Translations under genes and position numbers: made by a program | In this document: one piece after another, positions 4,531-5,573 of the stretch | How positions within the stretch are numbered: position 1 is the first letter of the stretch | How the letters are laid out: every line of letters begins with the position of its first letter | The notes under the pieces: model-generated | The model's input: only the letters and a program-made list of their open reading frames with translations | Told to the model about the DNA's origin: nothing | Databases searched by the model: none | From: Elusimicrobiota bacterium | GTDB lineage: Bacteria > Elusimicrobiota > Elusimicrobia > Elusimicrobiales > Elusimicrobiaceae | DNA length: 5,573 bases | Assembly (NCBI GenBank): GCA_031271365.1 | Contig: JAISVV010000117.1 | Coordinates: 1-5,573 of the forward strand | Reading direction: 5' to 3'

Positions 4531-5482
4531 AACTTTAATTTTATTTTTACTATTTGCTTTTGCCTGCCTGCCGCCGGCAAACGCTATCTTTGGCCTTGCC
4601 GGCCGCGCCGAGCAAAAAAAAATGCTTGCCGACGCAAGGGAGGCCAATGCCGCCGGCCAATATGCAAAAACCATTGATATCATGGAAGAGTTCTTTTTTA
4701 AAAACGCGCCCAAAAGGCGCGTAAAACGCGCTTATTTGCTTTTGGCCGGCGCGTACCGCCATGCGGGTATGTATGATAAACTGCTTTTGCGCCTTAACGA
4801 GGCGGCGGAGTTCTTCCCCGACGATGCGGAGATAAATTTGCAGCTGGCCGACGTCTATATGTACGGCAATTTGCCGGATAAAGCCGTTGCTTTGTACGAA
4901 AAAGTTTTAACGCTGGATAAAAAAAACGCGCCCGCGCGCCTTGCTTTGGCCCGGGCGTTTTTGGCGGAGGGCTCTTTTTTGCGCTCGTCGGTATATTTTG
5001 CGCAGTACGAGCAGATGGAAGAAGTTGAAGACGCAGCGGTTTACTACGATTACGCCCTGGCCCGCTTTAGCGCCAACGATTATCAAACCGCGCTGGATTT
5101 GGCGCAAAAAGCGCGCGCTTTGGGCACAAACGCGGATACAGAGTTGCTGATTGCCAAAATATGCCGCGCCATGGGCCACGGCGGGACGGCTTTTGAAACG
5201 CTGGCGCAGGCCGCGCAAAACTACCCGCAGCGCGAGGATATTTTTTTAACCCGCGCCTTGTGGCTTGCCTACGATAAAGAAACCGCCGCGCAGGCGCAGG
5301 AGCTGGCGGACGCCTATCTTATAGATAACCCGCAGGACCGCCTTGCCCTGTTTATCAAGGCCTATGCGCTCTATAACCAGGGTAAAGCCGGCGGGGCGAA
5401 AGCAAATTTAAAAACCATCGCCTCTTTTGAGGGCGATGGTTTTATAGATAAAATGGCCGCAAAACTGCAGGAAAAATTATAG
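4517..5482 (+). CDS. Exported tetratricopeptide (TPR) repeat protein
   Basis: The protein of 321 residues has a signal peptide (hydrophobic 6-17, A-N-A site at 21-23), so it should sit in the periplasm. The rest is helical repeats of about 34 residues: roughly 34-67, 71-104, 105-138, 139-172, 173-206, 207-240 and a less regular 243-306. The clearest ones are AEINLQLADVYMYGNLPDKAVALYEKVLTLDKKN (104-137) and AVYYDYALARFSANDYQTALDLAQKARAL (174-202), with the usual small residues at positions 8 and 20 and Ala at 27. TPR arrays bind partner proteins, and an exported one often acts as an assembly scaffold or lipoprotein-like adaptor; the partner is not visible. It overlaps the patatin gene by 14 bases, which argues for translational coupling and a shared task. 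Its last codons contain a terminator-like inverted repeat, and its stop overlaps the end of a convergent gene. Confidence 0.9.
   Translation: MLLNKTLILFLLFAFACLPPANAIFGLAGRAEQKKMLADAREANAAGQYAKTIDIMEEFFFKNAPKRRVKRAYLLLAGAYRHAGMYDKLLLRLNEAAEFFPDDAEINLQLADVYMYGNLPDKAVALYEKVLTLDKKNAPARLALARAFLAEGSFLRSSVYFAQYEQMEEVEDAAVYYDYALARFSANDYQTALDLAQKARALGTNADTELLIAKICRAMGHGGTAFETLAQAAQNYPQREDIFLTRALWLAYDKETAAQAQELADAYLIDNPQDRLALFIKAYALYNQGKAGGAKANLKTIASFEGDGFIDKMAAKLQEKL
4704..4722. repeat. 7-bp GC-rich inverted repeat with A/T flanks inside the TPR gene
   Basis: ACGCGCC (4704-4710) and GGCGCGT (4716-4722) pair around the loop CAAAA. Read on the minus strand, the hairpin is followed by TTTT and an A-run, which is terminator-like. 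It lies deep inside the TPR coding sequence (codons for KNAPKRRVK) and could be coincidental. Confidence 0.3.
5411..5443. terminator. Putative bidirectional intrinsic terminator embedded in the TPR gene end
   Basis: AAAACCATCGCC (5411-5422) and GGCGATGGTTTT (5432-5443) are perfect reverse complements around a nine-base loop. The GC-rich core is eight base pairs, with four A's before and four T's after, the symmetric form expected of a terminator for both strands. On the minus strand the T-run is longer (TTTTTAAATTT), so it should work best for the convergent gene whose stop lies at 5477-5479, about 34 bases before the hairpin. For the TPR gene it precedes the stop by about 36 bases, so termination there would give an mRNA without a stop codon unless translating ribosomes prevent folding. 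Confidence 0.65.
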
Positions 5483-5573
5483 ATTTTTTGTTTTTATATT
5501 TTTAAAAGCCCTAAACATCATCATAGCAACGCCCGCCAAAGCGTAAAAACCGAAGAGTATAAAAATAACGTCC
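5477..5573 (-). CDS. C-terminal end of a convergent membrane protein gene (partial)
   Basis: On the minus strand one frame runs from the window edge without a stop to TAA (5477-5479), giving 31 residues: a hydrophobic segment (VIFILFGFYALAGVAMMMF, residues 2-20) followed by the basic tail RAFKNIKTKNL. This is what the last transmembrane helix and cytoplasmic tail of an inner-membrane protein look like. The other two minus frames contain stops. The + strand here also has an open frame but no start and a less protein-like composition. The family cannot be named from so little. The stop overlaps the TPR gene by six bases (TTATAG carries TAG on + and TAA on -). Confidence 0.55.
   Translation of the reverse strand, partial: DVIFILFGFYALAGVAMMMFRAFKNIKTKNL

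Noticed and set aside
1..5573. CRISPR array, tRNA, rRNA, insertion sequence or phage elements
   Set aside because: No spaced direct repeats, tRNA-like cloverleaf, transposase or integrase motif is visible; nearly every base is accounted for by protein-coding genes.

Overview
The window is a compact, almost gap-free block of genes on the + strand from a bacterium with two membranes. The Gram-negative assignment rests on a lipoprotein, a small outer-membrane beta-barrel and a TolC-type channel, plus Sec signal peptides on five of the seven proteins (all but the fumarase subunit and the HAMP protein). Codon use is mixed: GC-rich Ala/Arg/Gly codons occur together with many TTA (Leu), ATA (Ile) and AAA (Lys) codons. 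That style, and the set of exported proteins, reminds me of Elusimicrobiota (gut or termite-gut type) or a neighbouring deep-branching diderm lineage. This is an impression, not a demonstrated assignment.

Layout: positions 1-42 carry the last codons of an upstream gene, probably the fumarase alpha subunit, overlapping by 14 bases the gene for the class I fumarase beta subunit (29-541). An ATGA overlap leads to a lipoprotein of unknown family (538-1107). Two bases later comes a small outer-membrane barrel (1110-1802), then a two-helix membrane protein ending in a bare HAMP domain (1815-2276). This overlaps by 8 bases a TolC-family outer-membrane protein (2269-3576). Six bases later is an exported patatin-like lipase (3583-4530), which overlaps by 14 bases an exported TPR-repeat protein (4517-5482). 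The last ~90 bases hold the 3' end of a convergent minus-strand gene with a C-terminal membrane helix. The two convergent genes share a 6-base overlap containing both stop codons.

The six genes after the fumarase subunit look like one transcription unit devoted to the cell envelope: lipoprotein, barrel, membrane HAMP protein, TolC channel, secreted lipase and periplasmic TPR scaffold. No inner-membrane pump, adaptor, kinase or regulator is inside the window, so the joint function is open. A role in envelope lipid turnover or export is an inference from the patatin and TolC members. The clearest non-coding signal is a perfect 12-bp inverted repeat with A and T flanks at 5411-5443. It has the form of a bidirectional intrinsic terminator, but lies inside the last codons of the TPR gene and just past the stop of the convergent gene.
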